From a virus: 20,113 bases of DNA. Both the position numbers and the translations under genes were made by a program. Position 1 is the first letter of the stretch, and every line of letters starts with the position of its first letter. The notes below the pieces were generated by a model, which saw only the letters and a program-made list of their open reading frames with translations, was not told where the DNA came from and made no database searches. Where the stretch lies: IMG/VR virus record IMGVR_UViG_3300020459_000091, positions 1 to 20,113 of that record. One strand, 5' to 3'. Positions 12,541 through 18,214 of the stretch are shown piece after piece.

Positions 12541-13136
12541 TGAATATATTTTACGTAGATAAAAATCCAAAGACAGCAGCCAAGATGATGTGTGATAAAC
12601 ATATTATCAAAATGATACTAGAGTCTGCTCAAATGCTATGTACAGCAAAACGTGTACTTGATGGCACAGAATATTTTGATACTACAAAGAATGGTCGTAA
12701 GATAAAAAGATGGCGACTAGATAACTCTAATGAAGAAGCAATCATATACAAGGCAGGTTGGCTAGGTCACCCTAGTACACAATGGGTACTAAAGTCAGCA
12801 TACAACTATATGTGGTTGTTCAATCACTTCATAGCACTTAACGAAGAATACAAATTAAGATGGCAAAAAGATACAGACCATGTATCAATAACTAAACTTG
12901 CTGATCTACTAAAACACCCACCTAAAAATGCACCACTAAATGCAATTCAAACAGACGCTACACCAGCAATGCCAGATCATTGTAAGATACCAGGTGACGT
13001 TGTTGGCTCATACAGAAAGTATTACATACTAGAGAAAAGAAGATTTGCCAAGTGGGAAAAACATGGTGCAGTTATGCCTGATTGGTATGCTCAAGGAATT
13101 GCAGATGATAAAACAACGAATACAGAGCAAGGGTGA
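12540..13136 (+). CDS. Phage protein of the family often annotated pyrimidine-dimer glycosylase-like
   Basis: A 198-residue protein. The start MNIFYVDKNPKTAAKMMCDK followed by HIIKMILESAQMLCTAKRVLDG, later GHPSTQWVLKSAYNYMWLFN and PAMPDHCKIPGDVVGSYRKY, matches a family frequent in T4-like cyanophages that databases often label pyrimidine dimer DNA glycosylase. It is not similar to T4 DenV at the N-terminus as I remember it, so a repair function is unproven. Conserved Asp, Lys and His in the first 25 residues look like active-site residues. It starts in a TAATG overlap, and the next gene begins inside its last 32 nt. Confidence 0.6.
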   Translation: MNIFYVDKNPKTAAKMMCDKHIIKMILESAQMLCTAKRVLDGTEYFDTTKNGRKIKRWRLDNSNEEAIIYKAGWLGHPSTQWVLKSAYNYMWLFNHFIALNEEYKLRWQKDTDHVSITKLADLLKHPPKNAPLNAIQTDATPAMPDHCKIPGDVVGSYRKYYILEKRRFAKWEKHGAVMPDWYAQGIADDKTTNTEQG

Positions 13137-13509
13137 TGACCTTAAAATGTTGCAAGGCCATGATAGACTTGCATATTTAATTGACATTGCCAAAGACGTA
13201 GAATCATTACCACAAGAAGTAAAAACAGATCAAAATAGAATACGAGGTTGTGCTAGTAATCTATGGTTGATTGGTGGAGCAAAAGAAGATAATACAATGA
13301 TATATAAAATAGACGCTGACGCATTTATAACAAAAGGCACAGCGAAGTTAGTAACAGACCTAGTCAATGGTTGTCCTAGAGATGAAGTGGCTGCTCTTAC
13401 TATAGAGGATTTCTTACCTTTAGGTGTTAGAGAACTACTTACAATGCAAAGACAGAATGGATTAGGGTCATTAATACAGAGGATAGTAGATATAGCAAAT
13501 ACTAAATAG
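13105..13509 (+). CDS. SufE-like sulfur acceptor for Fe-S cluster assembly
   Basis: SufE takes sulfur from the cysteine desulfurase SufS on a conserved cysteine and passes it to the Suf scaffold. This 134-residue protein shows the family signature: GHDRLAYLIDIAKDVESLP, then NRIRGCASNLWL with the acceptor C49, then GTAKLVTDLVNGCPRDEVAAL and LGVRELLTMQRQNGLGSLIQ. Length equals that of E. coli SufE. Start 13105 has AAGGAA 6 nt upstream; ATG 13147 would cut off the first helix. No SufS or SufBCD gene is near, so it must work with host partners, perhaps to keep Fe-S supply running in infection (inference). Confidence 0.88.
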   Translation: MIKQRIQSKGDDLKMLQGHDRLAYLIDIAKDVESLPQEVKTDQNRIRGCASNLWLIGGAKEDNTMIYKIDADAFITKGTAKLVTDLVNGCPRDEVAALTIEDFLPLGVRELLTMQRQNGLGSLIQRIVDIANTK

Positions 13510-13513
13510 CAAT

Positions 13514-13894
13514 ATGAATAATGTAAGAGATTTTATACAATTAAATATAAACTTTTTGAATGATATTCAAAGTTACCATTGGCAAACAGAGTCATATTCT
13601 GAGCATGAAAGCACAGGTGAATATTATGAAAAGTTTAGTAAATTAAATGACGAATTAGTAGAAACGTGGCAAGGCAAAGTAGGCACAAGAATTAACTTTA
13701 GTGCTGAATTAAGACCTGGCATAATGAATTACGCTGACAATGGTCAAGTTAGAGGTGAAGTACAAAAACAAGTAGCACGAATAACGAAGATTGCAGAAAA
13801 CAGCAAAGTAAAAGGACAAATGGATTTAGAAAGCATACTAGAAGATATGCTTATGGCGACTAATCAATTATTGTTTCATCTAACGCTTAAATAA
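13514..13894 (+). CDS. DUF5856-like (ferritin/Dps-like) protein
   Basis: A 126-residue helical protein. The QSYHWQTESYSEHESTGEYY segment, with His and Glu at spacings used by Dps and ferritin-like helices, and the following FSKLNDELVETWQGKVG match what I recall of the DUF5856 family of T4-like marine phages. Iron or DNA binding is suggested by the Dps-like motif but not shown. It begins 4 bases after sufE, so the two are certainly co-transcribed. Confidence 0.7.
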   Translation: MNNVRDFIQLNINFLNDIQSYHWQTESYSEHESTGEYYEKFSKLNDELVETWQGKVGTRINFSAELRPGIMNYADNGQVRGEVQKQVARITKIAENSKVKGQMDLESILEDMLMATNQLLFHLTLK

Positions 13895-13895
13895 A

Positions 13896-14210
13896 ATGCC
13901 CATATACACATTTACAAATAAAAGAACTGGTAAAGAGTTTACCGAGATGATGACTATTGACGAGATGGAAAAGTATCTTAAAAAGAACAAACACATCAAA
14001 CAAAATATATCAGGCATAAGAATTGTTGCAGGCGTAAGTGGTGCTAGTTATAGATCAGATAGTGGTTGGAAAGAAACATTATCAAAAGTAGCAGAAGCAC
14101 ACCCAATGAGTGCTTTAGCAAATGAGATGGGAACAAAGTCAACAAAACAAATCAAAACAGAGCAAGTGATGAAAAAACACAAGGCTAGACAAAATGCAAA
14201 AAATAAATAA
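13896..14210 (+). CDS. Conserved-looking phage protein (FmdB-like start without cysteines)
   Basis: A 104-residue basic protein. MPIYTFTNKRTGKEFTEMM resembles the beginning of FmdB-type zinc ribbons (MPxYxF...C), but there is no cysteine, so it cannot bind zinc that way. The rest (IDEMEKYLKKNKHIKQ, IRIVAGVSGASYRSDSGWKE, TLSKVAEAHPMSALANEMG) has the look of a family shared by marine T4-like phages. The C-terminus is Lys/Gln-rich. It starts one base after the preceding stop. The late-type motif at 14202 lies in its last codons. Confidence 0.66.
   Translation: MPIYTFTNKRTGKEFTEMMTIDEMEKYLKKNKHIKQNISGIRIVAGVSGASYRSDSGWKETLSKVAEAHPMSALANEMGTKSTKQIKTEQVMKKHKARQNAKNK
14202..14209 (+). promoter_or_regulatory. 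T4-late-like promoter motif AATAAATA
   Basis: AATAAATA, one base off the T4 late -10 element, at the end of the preceding gene. The expected start of transcription, about 6 bases on, falls on the GGGG (14215-14218) that opens the structured leader. Support comes from the same arrangement at 9055 and 17361; alone the motif would be weak in such AT-rich DNA. Confidence 0.4.
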
Positions 14211-14216
14211 TATAGG

Positions 14217-14287
14217 GGTGCAGAGCGAGCAACTGAACAACAACGGTCGTATACCAGAGTCTAATAAGTCAATCCGCTCATTGCACC
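14217..14287 (+). promoter_or_regulatory. Structured leader RNA with long-range stem
   Basis: GGTGCA (14217-14222) pairs with TGCACC (14282-14287) and GAGCG (14223-14227) with CGCTC (14275-14279), leaving only a 2-base bulge (AT, 14280-14281): an 11-bp stem closing a 47-base loop that contains a minor GGT/ACC hairpin (14245-14255). The region is clearly more GC-rich than its surroundings and ends 10 bases before the AAGGAG of the gene at 14310. It is not a tRNA: no D or T arm can be drawn. It could be a 5'-end stabiliser, a regulator of the gene at 14310, or a small RNA. Confidence 0.5.
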
Positions 14288-14309
14288 TACCTAAACAAGG
14301 AGAAAACTA

Positions 14310-14699
14310 ATGGCAGACATACCTGATTTTATGAGGGAGTTTGATACCGATGTAGATTATGGTTTTACTCCTGTATCAAAAAAACCTGCTGACGACACGC
14401 CAGCAATAGACACAAAGGTTATAGAAGACTCTAATTTAGAGATTGCAAAAGTCAAATCAGATGTAGGCGATATTAAGTCTATGATGAATGAGATTATGCA
14501 AATTGTAGCAGAGAAAGACTCTGTTAGCAAAGAGATACAGGACGCTGACGTATCGGCGAGATTTAAAGAGATTGAAAAGACTATACTACCGTTTTTGTAT
14601 AATCTTTCAAAAACCAATGAACCTTACATACATTGGCCTAATAGAGGACCAATCATTAAGGCTCAGATGGATAAAATATTAAAACTTACAAGGGGATAA
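14310..14699 (+). CDS. Conserved-looking phage protein, possibly structural
   Basis: A 129-residue acidic protein behind AAGGAG. N-terminus ADIPDFMREFDTDVDYGFTP, a Pro/Asp/Ala linker, a coiled-coil middle (VKSDVGDIKSMMNEIMQIVA, ARFKEIEKTILPFLYNLSK) and a conserved-looking end YIHWPNRGPIIKAQMDKILK. I associate this layout with a protein found in marine T4-like phages, function unknown. The late-type motif and structured leader in front suggest late expression and a possible role in particle assembly (inference). Confidence 0.68.
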   Translation: MADIPDFMREFDTDVDYGFTPVSKKPADDTPAIDTKVIEDSNLEIAKVKSDVGDIKSMMNEIMQIVAEKDSVSKEIQDADVSARFKEIEKTILPFLYNLSKTNEPYIHWPNRGPIIKAQMDKILKLTRG

Positions 14700-14700
14700 T

Positions 14701-14874
14701 ATGTTAGAAATAAAAGCTCATCACAAAGAATTAAAACGAGCGGTGAATGAAATTGAAGATAAAAGAAAACAAGACAGATCAAATAAATTATGGTACGATA
14801 TAAGAACCTTAAAGAAAATAAAACTTATAGCAAAGGATAAATTAAATGCAACTAAGCAAAAACTTTTCACTTAA
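14701..14874 (+). CDS. Small DUF465/YdcH-like helical protein
   Basis: A 57-residue basic protein starting 2 bases after the previous stop. It is a helical hairpin: EIKAHHKELKRAVNEIEDKR, then KLWYDIRTLKKIKLIAKDKL. The second helix, L-K-K-x-K-L-x-x-K-D-x-L, is the signature of the DUF465/YdcH family of small proteins. Function of that family is unclear. The M15 peptidase gene begins inside it (29 nt overlap). Confidence 0.6.
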   Translation: MLEIKAHHKELKRAVNEIEDKRKQDRSNKLWYDIRTLKKIKLIAKDKLNATKQKLFT

Positions 14875-15316
14875 AGAACTAACTGCTTCTCAAACAGCAG
14901 ATAGACATGGTATTAGTAATAATCCAAGCGAAGATCATATGGATAATTTAAAGAAACTATGTGATAATGTTCTACAAAAAGTTAGAGATCACTATGGCAA
15001 GGTAGTATCAGTATCTAGTGGGTACAGATCACCCGAGTTATGTGTGAAGATAGGATCATCAATGAAATCACAGCATGCCAAAGGGCAAGCTGCGGACTTT
15101 GAAATCTTTGGCATTGCGAATGCTGATCTAGCAAAATATATTATTGATAGTTTAGATTTTGACCAATTGATATTAGAATTTCACAATCCAGAGGAACCTA
15201 ATAGCGGATGGATTCATTGTTCATATAAGAACAAAGAAGAAAACAGAAAACAAGTATTAAGAGCATACAGAAATGATGATGGTAAGACGGTATACGAACC
15301 GTATGACCCTAGTTGA
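14846..15316 (+). CDS. M15-type peptidoglycan peptidase (endolysin candidate)
   Basis: A 156-residue D-Ala-D-Ala carboxypeptidase/endopeptidase-like protein of the M15A_3 type. Motifs in order: FSLKELTASQTADR and the N-terminal helix, VSSGYRSPELC (58-66), SQHAKGQAADFEI with zinc ligands H77 and D84, and SGWIHCSY with H124 as third zinc ligand. All needed residues are present. It would cut peptide cross-links in the cell wall; no signal peptide is visible, so a holin or tail delivery is needed. ACTTT-free start: the ATG lies within the preceding gene. After the UGA stop the frame stays open for 25 codons (see findings). Confidence 0.86.
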   Translation: MQLSKNFSLKELTASQTADRHGISNNPSEDHMDNLKKLCDNVLQKVRDHYGKVVSVSSGYRSPELCVKIGSSMKSQHAKGQAADFEIFGIANADLAKYIIDSLDFDQLILEFHNPEEPNSGWIHCSYKNKEENRKQVLRAYRNDDGKTVYEPYDPS

Positions 15317-15394
15317 GCTGTTGAACGTCTTAATGATGACAAGAAAATAGAGCAAGACAAGATCATTGACTTGTATATGCAAAAAGGTATATAA
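15317..15394 (+). other. In-frame 25-codon extension after the M15 stop codon
   Basis: In the frame of the M15 peptidase the UGA at 15314-15316 is followed by 25 sense codons with coding-like composition (AVERLNDDKKIEQDKIIDLY...), ending with TAA at 15392-15394, which overlaps the ATG of the next gene in the same TAATG junction used elsewhere in this window. It has no good start codon of its own. Either UGA is read through, or it is a recent premature stop. Confidence 0.45.
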
Positions 15395-15966
15395 TGAATA
15401 CTCTTATATTATTAATAGATTTTATTGGACACCAAGTCCTTTCTGAAAACTACATAAACAATAGAAGATACCAAGAGGTACAGAAAATACTATCTGATCC
15501 TCGTATTGACAAGTCAAAAATAATATTTTGTACCACAGACTCAAGCCGTGTTGACGTGAGGTTAAACGAGCTTGAGTTTATGGCAAGCAACCTAGACATT
15601 AAGTTTTTTAAATACGAAGATGATTGGACCTTTGATATGTTAAGTGATAAACTCGCAGAGTCATTTGATTTTGATATGAATCCTAACAACACTCAAATAA
15701 TCATAGGTGGATGTAATCTAGCAGGTTGTGTAACAAAAGCAACTAAACCTATGAACGCAATCGCAGCCTGTGAAGCAGGTTATCCCACTACAATATACTT
15801 ACCAATGTGTGCTGAATATGAGCAACCTGGTATTAATGATGTTGAAAGAATGATGATGGGATTAGTAGAGGTCTATAAACAAATTAAAAAATATAGAGCA
15901 TTTAAAATTACACTTGAAAACGATTTTAGATACTTAAACTTACCTAGAACACATGGAACTCTATAA
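15394..15966 (+). CDS. Isochorismatase-like protein, paralogue B
   Basis: A 190-residue member of the three-gene set in this window. It begins NTLILLIDFIGHQVLSENYI (D9 in the first strand, as in paralogue A), has the nucleophile strand IIIGGCNLAGCV with C112, and continues with NAIAACEAGYPTTIYLPMCA. Lysines K70 or K73 (LDIKFFKYEDDW) could complete an Asp-Lys-Cys triad, but this is not certain. A start motif D-F-x-G-H replaces the D-x-Q-x-x-F of ordinary isochorismatases, so substrate choice probably differs. AAAAAGG precedes the ATG, and the stop overlaps paralogue C (TAATG). Confidence 0.62.
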   Translation: MNTLILLIDFIGHQVLSENYINNRRYQEVQKILSDPRIDKSKIIFCTTDSSRVDVRLNELEFMASNLDIKFFKYEDDWTFDMLSDKLAESFDFDMNPNNTQIIIGGCNLAGCVTKATKPMNAIAACEAGYPTTIYLPMCAEYEQPGINDVERMMMGLVEVYKQIKKYRAFKITLENDFRYLNLPRTHGTL

Positions 15967-16610
15967 TGGATAATACAATAATATTATTAATAGATTTTGA
16001 AGGTTTAAAAGGTTTACAGGATCAAAACTATTTAAAAAACAGATACAATGCTCTTATGGATATACTACAACAAAGAAGTATTGATAGAGAAAAATGTATT
16101 GTGATTTTTAACACTTACAATGTTGATACAGAAAAAAATATAATAGAAGATGAACAATTAAGAGAAGTATGTAAATTTGCATGGCTTGAAAAATGGAATG
16201 TGTATAACACAACAAAAGAAACTGGTGTTGGTTTAACAGACATAGACATAGAGTATTTTATAGACCTTATGAAAGAAAGAAGACCAGAATTTAAAATTGA
16301 TCCTGCAACAACAAAAATAGTAATAGGTGGTACAGAAACAGCAGGTTGTTGTTTAGTAAACAAAAAACTAGGTGCCTTACATTGGGTGAAAAGAGGCTAT
16401 AGAACAACAATGTACTTGCCAATGATGGCTGAATATTCAAGTATAGGACACGATTGGTATACAAAACAACAAAGTGGTTTTGCTAACTTCTGGAAAGAGA
16501 TATGCAATAATCCTGACCCTATGATATTCAAAAAATTATCTATAAGAAGTAATTTTAACTCACTTACACACGATTTACCGTGGACTTTAGAAAGAATAAG
16601 GCCATTATAG
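15966..16610 (+). CDS. Isochorismatase-like protein, paralogue C
   Basis: A 214-residue protein, the longest of the set. NTIILLIDFEGLKGLQDQNY carries D10; KIVIGGTETAGCCLVNKKLG carries C128 (next to a second Cys); GALHWVKRGYRTTMYLPMMA and EYSSIGHD follow, aligned with MNWANKGYDV and ANYQITGVN of paralogue A. K76 or K84 could be the triad lysine. It has a larger insertion between the first acidic residue and the nucleophile than its relatives. It sits in tandem with paralogue B and closes the operon; a promoter starts at the stop codon. Confidence 0.62.
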   Translation: MDNTIILLIDFEGLKGLQDQNYLKNRYNALMDILQQRSIDREKCIVIFNTYNVDTEKNIIEDEQLREVCKFAWLEKWNVYNTTKETGVGLTDIDIEYFIDLMKERRPEFKIDPATTKIVIGGTETAGCCLVNKKLGALHWVKRGYRTTMYLPMMAEYSSIGHDWYTKQQSGFANFWKEICNNPDPMIFKKLSIRSNFNSLTHDLPWTLERIRPL

Positions 16611-16611
16611 C

Positions 16612-16640
16612 TTGACAATCTTGTAATAATCTGATATAAT
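16612..16640 (+). promoter_or_regulatory. Consensus sigma-70 promoter with extended -10
   Basis: A perfect TTGACA (16612-16617), a 17-bp spacer ending TGA (extended -10), TATAAT (16635-16640), beginning right after the preceding stop codon. It drives the nuclease gene at 16672 with a leader of about 25 nt containing GGAAAGG. Confidence 0.85.
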
Positions 16641-16671
16641 GATTATATAAATTTATACGGAAAGGTATATT

Positions 16672-17373
16672 ATGTTTAAACATGTTAAATTGAATGAAGA
16701 AGTATTGCCTAAATCTTTAGGTGTGAAAGGCAAGAATCAAAACGGTGTAAGATATTATACTATTGATGGTGTTAATATGCCTTCCGTTACATCTATACTA
16801 GGACAAATACCAGAAAAACAAGCAGGTCTACAGGCATGGCGAAATGCAGTTGGTGAGAAAATGGCTAACTACATATCAACGTCTGCTGTCAATAGAGGTA
16901 AGACAACTCATACCTTAATTGAGAATCACCTGAAGAACGAAGACGAGAAGTCAGTAGGTATAACTGCTGTTACACCACTAGGACTTTTTAGAATAATCAA
17001 ACCATATCTTGCTAGACTAGACAACATACATTGCCTAGAAGAATACCTATACTCAAAAGAAATAGGTGTTGCAGGTCAAGTAGATTGTATTGCTGAATAT
17101 AGAGGCAAACTATCTGTTGTTGATTTTAAGACCTCTACAAAGAGAAGGGATGCTAATTACAATTATGCTAACTTTTTACAATGCTCGGCATATGCAAAAA
17201 TGTATGAAGAGCTATACCCAAATCACAAAATAGAACAAACTGTTATATTAGCCACATGTGAAGACGGTTTTGTACAAGAATGGATACATACCGAAGACAA
17301 AATCAAAGAGCACCAAGAGCTGTTTTATAAGCACACACAGGAGTTTTTTGAGAGAAATAATATAAATAGTTAG
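16672..17373 (+). CDS. PD-(D/E)XK nuclease, MGME1-like exonuclease
   Basis: A 233-residue nuclease of the RecB/MGME1 type. Motifs: the N-terminal MPSVTSILGQIP, the helix with NRGKTTHTLIENHL (H80), E130 in YSKEIGVAGQVDCIAE with D138, the core D151-x-K153 in LSVVDFKTS, and Q170 in FLQCSAYAKMYEE. All catalytic positions are present. Family members act on single-stranded or end-processed DNA. T4-like marine phages carry this nuclease near replication genes; here it precedes gp33 and gp59, so a role in replication or recombination is likely. Confidence 0.84.
   Translation: MFKHVKLNEEVLPKSLGVKGKNQNGVRYYTIDGVNMPSVTSILGQIPEKQAGLQAWRNAVGEKMANYISTSAVNRGKTTHTLIENHLKNEDEKSVGITAVTPLGLFRIIKPYLARLDNIHCLEEYLYSKEIGVAGQVDCIAEYRGKLSVVDFKTSTKRRDANYNYANFLQCSAYAKMYEELYPNHKIEQTVILATCEDGFVQEWIHTEDKIKEHQELFYKHTQEFFERNNINS
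17361..17368 (+). promoter_or_regulatory. T4-late-type promoter motif TATAAATA
   Basis: An exact TATAAATA in the last codons of the nuclease gene, 20 bases before the ATG of the exported protein. Its position directly before a separate gene, and the hairpin that follows at once, match the arrangement at 9055. Confidence 0.5.
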
Positions 17374-17387
17374 ACCAAAAGGTCAAC
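17369..17387 (+). repeat. Hairpin covering the ribosome binding site
   Basis: GTT-A-GACC (17369-17376) pairs with GGTC-AAC (17381-17387): 7 bp with one bulged A and an AAAA loop. The GG of the likely ribosome binding site AAAAGG (17377-17382) lies in the 3' arm, and the hairpin ends one base before the ATG, so folding would hide the start region. Confidence 0.5.
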
Positions 17388-17388
17388 T

Positions 17389-17724
17389 ATGAAAAAACTA
17401 TTAACACTAATAACACTATTATTCGCTACAAGCACATTTGCTGAAGATACACTTAAATACGATTTTCAATGGATGCACGTACCAGTAGTTTGTGGTACAT
17501 CACCAGAGGTAATGCGTTACCTTAAAGACAATGATTTCATATTGAAGAGCGTATCTGTAGGTAGAGAAGGCGCCTCAGCGACAGGCGATCCATCTTATTT
17601 TGTTGCTTACTACATGAATGAAAAAGGCGATCAATCTGTTGCCGCTATAACTTCACCTTCAGGACATGAAACTTGTATGATGTATAGAAGTTTTGATTTA
17701 CAAACACCTGGTGATAAAGTTTAA
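17389..17724 (+). CDS. Exported protein with signal peptide
   Basis: A 111-residue protein. MKKLLTLITLLFATSTFA is a classic Sec signal peptide, with cleavage before EDTLKY. The mature 93 residues contain two cysteines (VVCGTSPEVMRYL, ETCMMYRSF) that could form a disulfide, and a beta-rich end (YFVAYYMNEKGDQSVAAITS). The LLFATS-x-x-AED cleavage region closely matches that of the gene at 6500. It is preceded by a late-type motif and a hairpin, and followed by a new promoter, so it may form its own transcription unit. Function unknown. Confidence 0.76.
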   Translation: MKKLLTLITLLFATSTFAEDTLKYDFQWMHVPVVCGTSPEVMRYLKDNDFILKSVSVGREGASATGDPSYFVAYYMNEKGDQSVAAITSPSGHETCMMYRSFDLQTPGDKV

Positions 17725-17727
17725 AGC

Positions 17728-17756
17728 TTGACAAATTAGTCTAATTGAGATATAAT
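17728..17756 (+). promoter_or_regulatory. Consensus sigma-70 promoter
   Basis: A perfect TTGACA (17728-17733), 17 bp, TATAAT (17751-17756), three bases after the preceding stop and again preceded by GC. It should drive the operon from 17781 through gp33 and gp59; the leader of about 18 nt contains GTGAGG. Confidence 0.85.
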
Positions 17757-17780
17757 ATTATAATAAAGTGAGGATAAATT

Positions 17781-17993
17781 ATGAGCGATAATAATATGCC
17801 TATGGGGCAAGATACACACGACCATGATATGACTTATGAAAATGAGCAATCAATGGTGACTATACCGTTACGTGAGTACGATAAATTAAAAGCACAAGGT
17901 CAGTACATAACAGACCCGAGTCTAATTTCTATAATAGATAAAATAGAAGAACTAACAAGAGCATTAAGAAAACACATAGTTAGAAAACTATAA
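17781..17993 (+). CDS. Hypothetical small protein upstream of gp33
   Basis: A 70-residue protein. The N-terminal third is polar with Met, His and Asp (NNMPMGQDTHDHDMTYENEQ), followed by MVTIPLREYDKLKAQGQYI and a helix SLISIIDKIEELTRALRKHI that could form a coiled coil. It is the first gene of the gp33-gp59 operon. In T4 the corresponding neighbour of gene 33 is dsbA, but I see no resemblance that would justify that name. The stop overlaps gp33 (TAATG). Confidence 0.66.
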   Translation: MSDNNMPMGQDTHDHDMTYENEQSMVTIPLREYDKLKAQGQYITDPSLISIIDKIEELTRALRKHIVRKL

Positions 17994-18214
17994 TGTTGAT
18001 GAATAGTAAAAAGTTTGCTCAAATAATAGAGGCAATAGTAAAAGAGAAAAGGATGTCCTATCTGGATGCCGTACTCAAATATTGTGAAGAAAATGATATT
18101 GACACAGCGTCTGTAGGTCCTTTAATTAACAAGTCACTAAAAGAAAAGATAAAAGAAGAGGCAGAAAAACTAAACTTGGTTGAACGATCAAGCACAGCGA
18201 TCTTACCTATATGA
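17993..18214 (+). CDS. 33: gp33-like late-transcription co-activator
   Basis: In T4, gp33 binds RNA polymerase and the sliding clamp and makes late transcription depend on replication. This 73-residue protein (T4 gp33 is longer, about 110) shows the compact core I know from marine T4-like gp33: FAQIIEAIVKEKRMSYLDAV, LKYCEENDIDTASVGPLINK, SLKEKIKEEAEKLNLVE, and a hydrophobic C-terminal end ILPI that could be the clamp-binding tail. Its place directly before gene 59 repeats the T4 neighbourhood. TATAAATA motifs elsewhere in the window fit a working late-transcription system. Confidence 0.75.
   Translation: MLMNSKKFAQIIEAIVKEKRMSYLDAVLKYCEENDIDTASVGPLINKSLKEKIKEEAEKLNLVERSSTAILPI

Noticed and set aside
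14215-14290. tRNA or tRNA-like gene
   Set aside because: A 7-bp acceptor-like stem can be drawn, but no D arm, anticodon arm or T arm fits on either strand.
15366-15395. TTGACT with TATAAT as a promoter before the gene at 15394
   Set aside because: The spacer is 18 bp and the -10 box overlaps the ATG itself, so transcription would begin inside the gene; AAAAAGG there is better explained as ribosome binding site.
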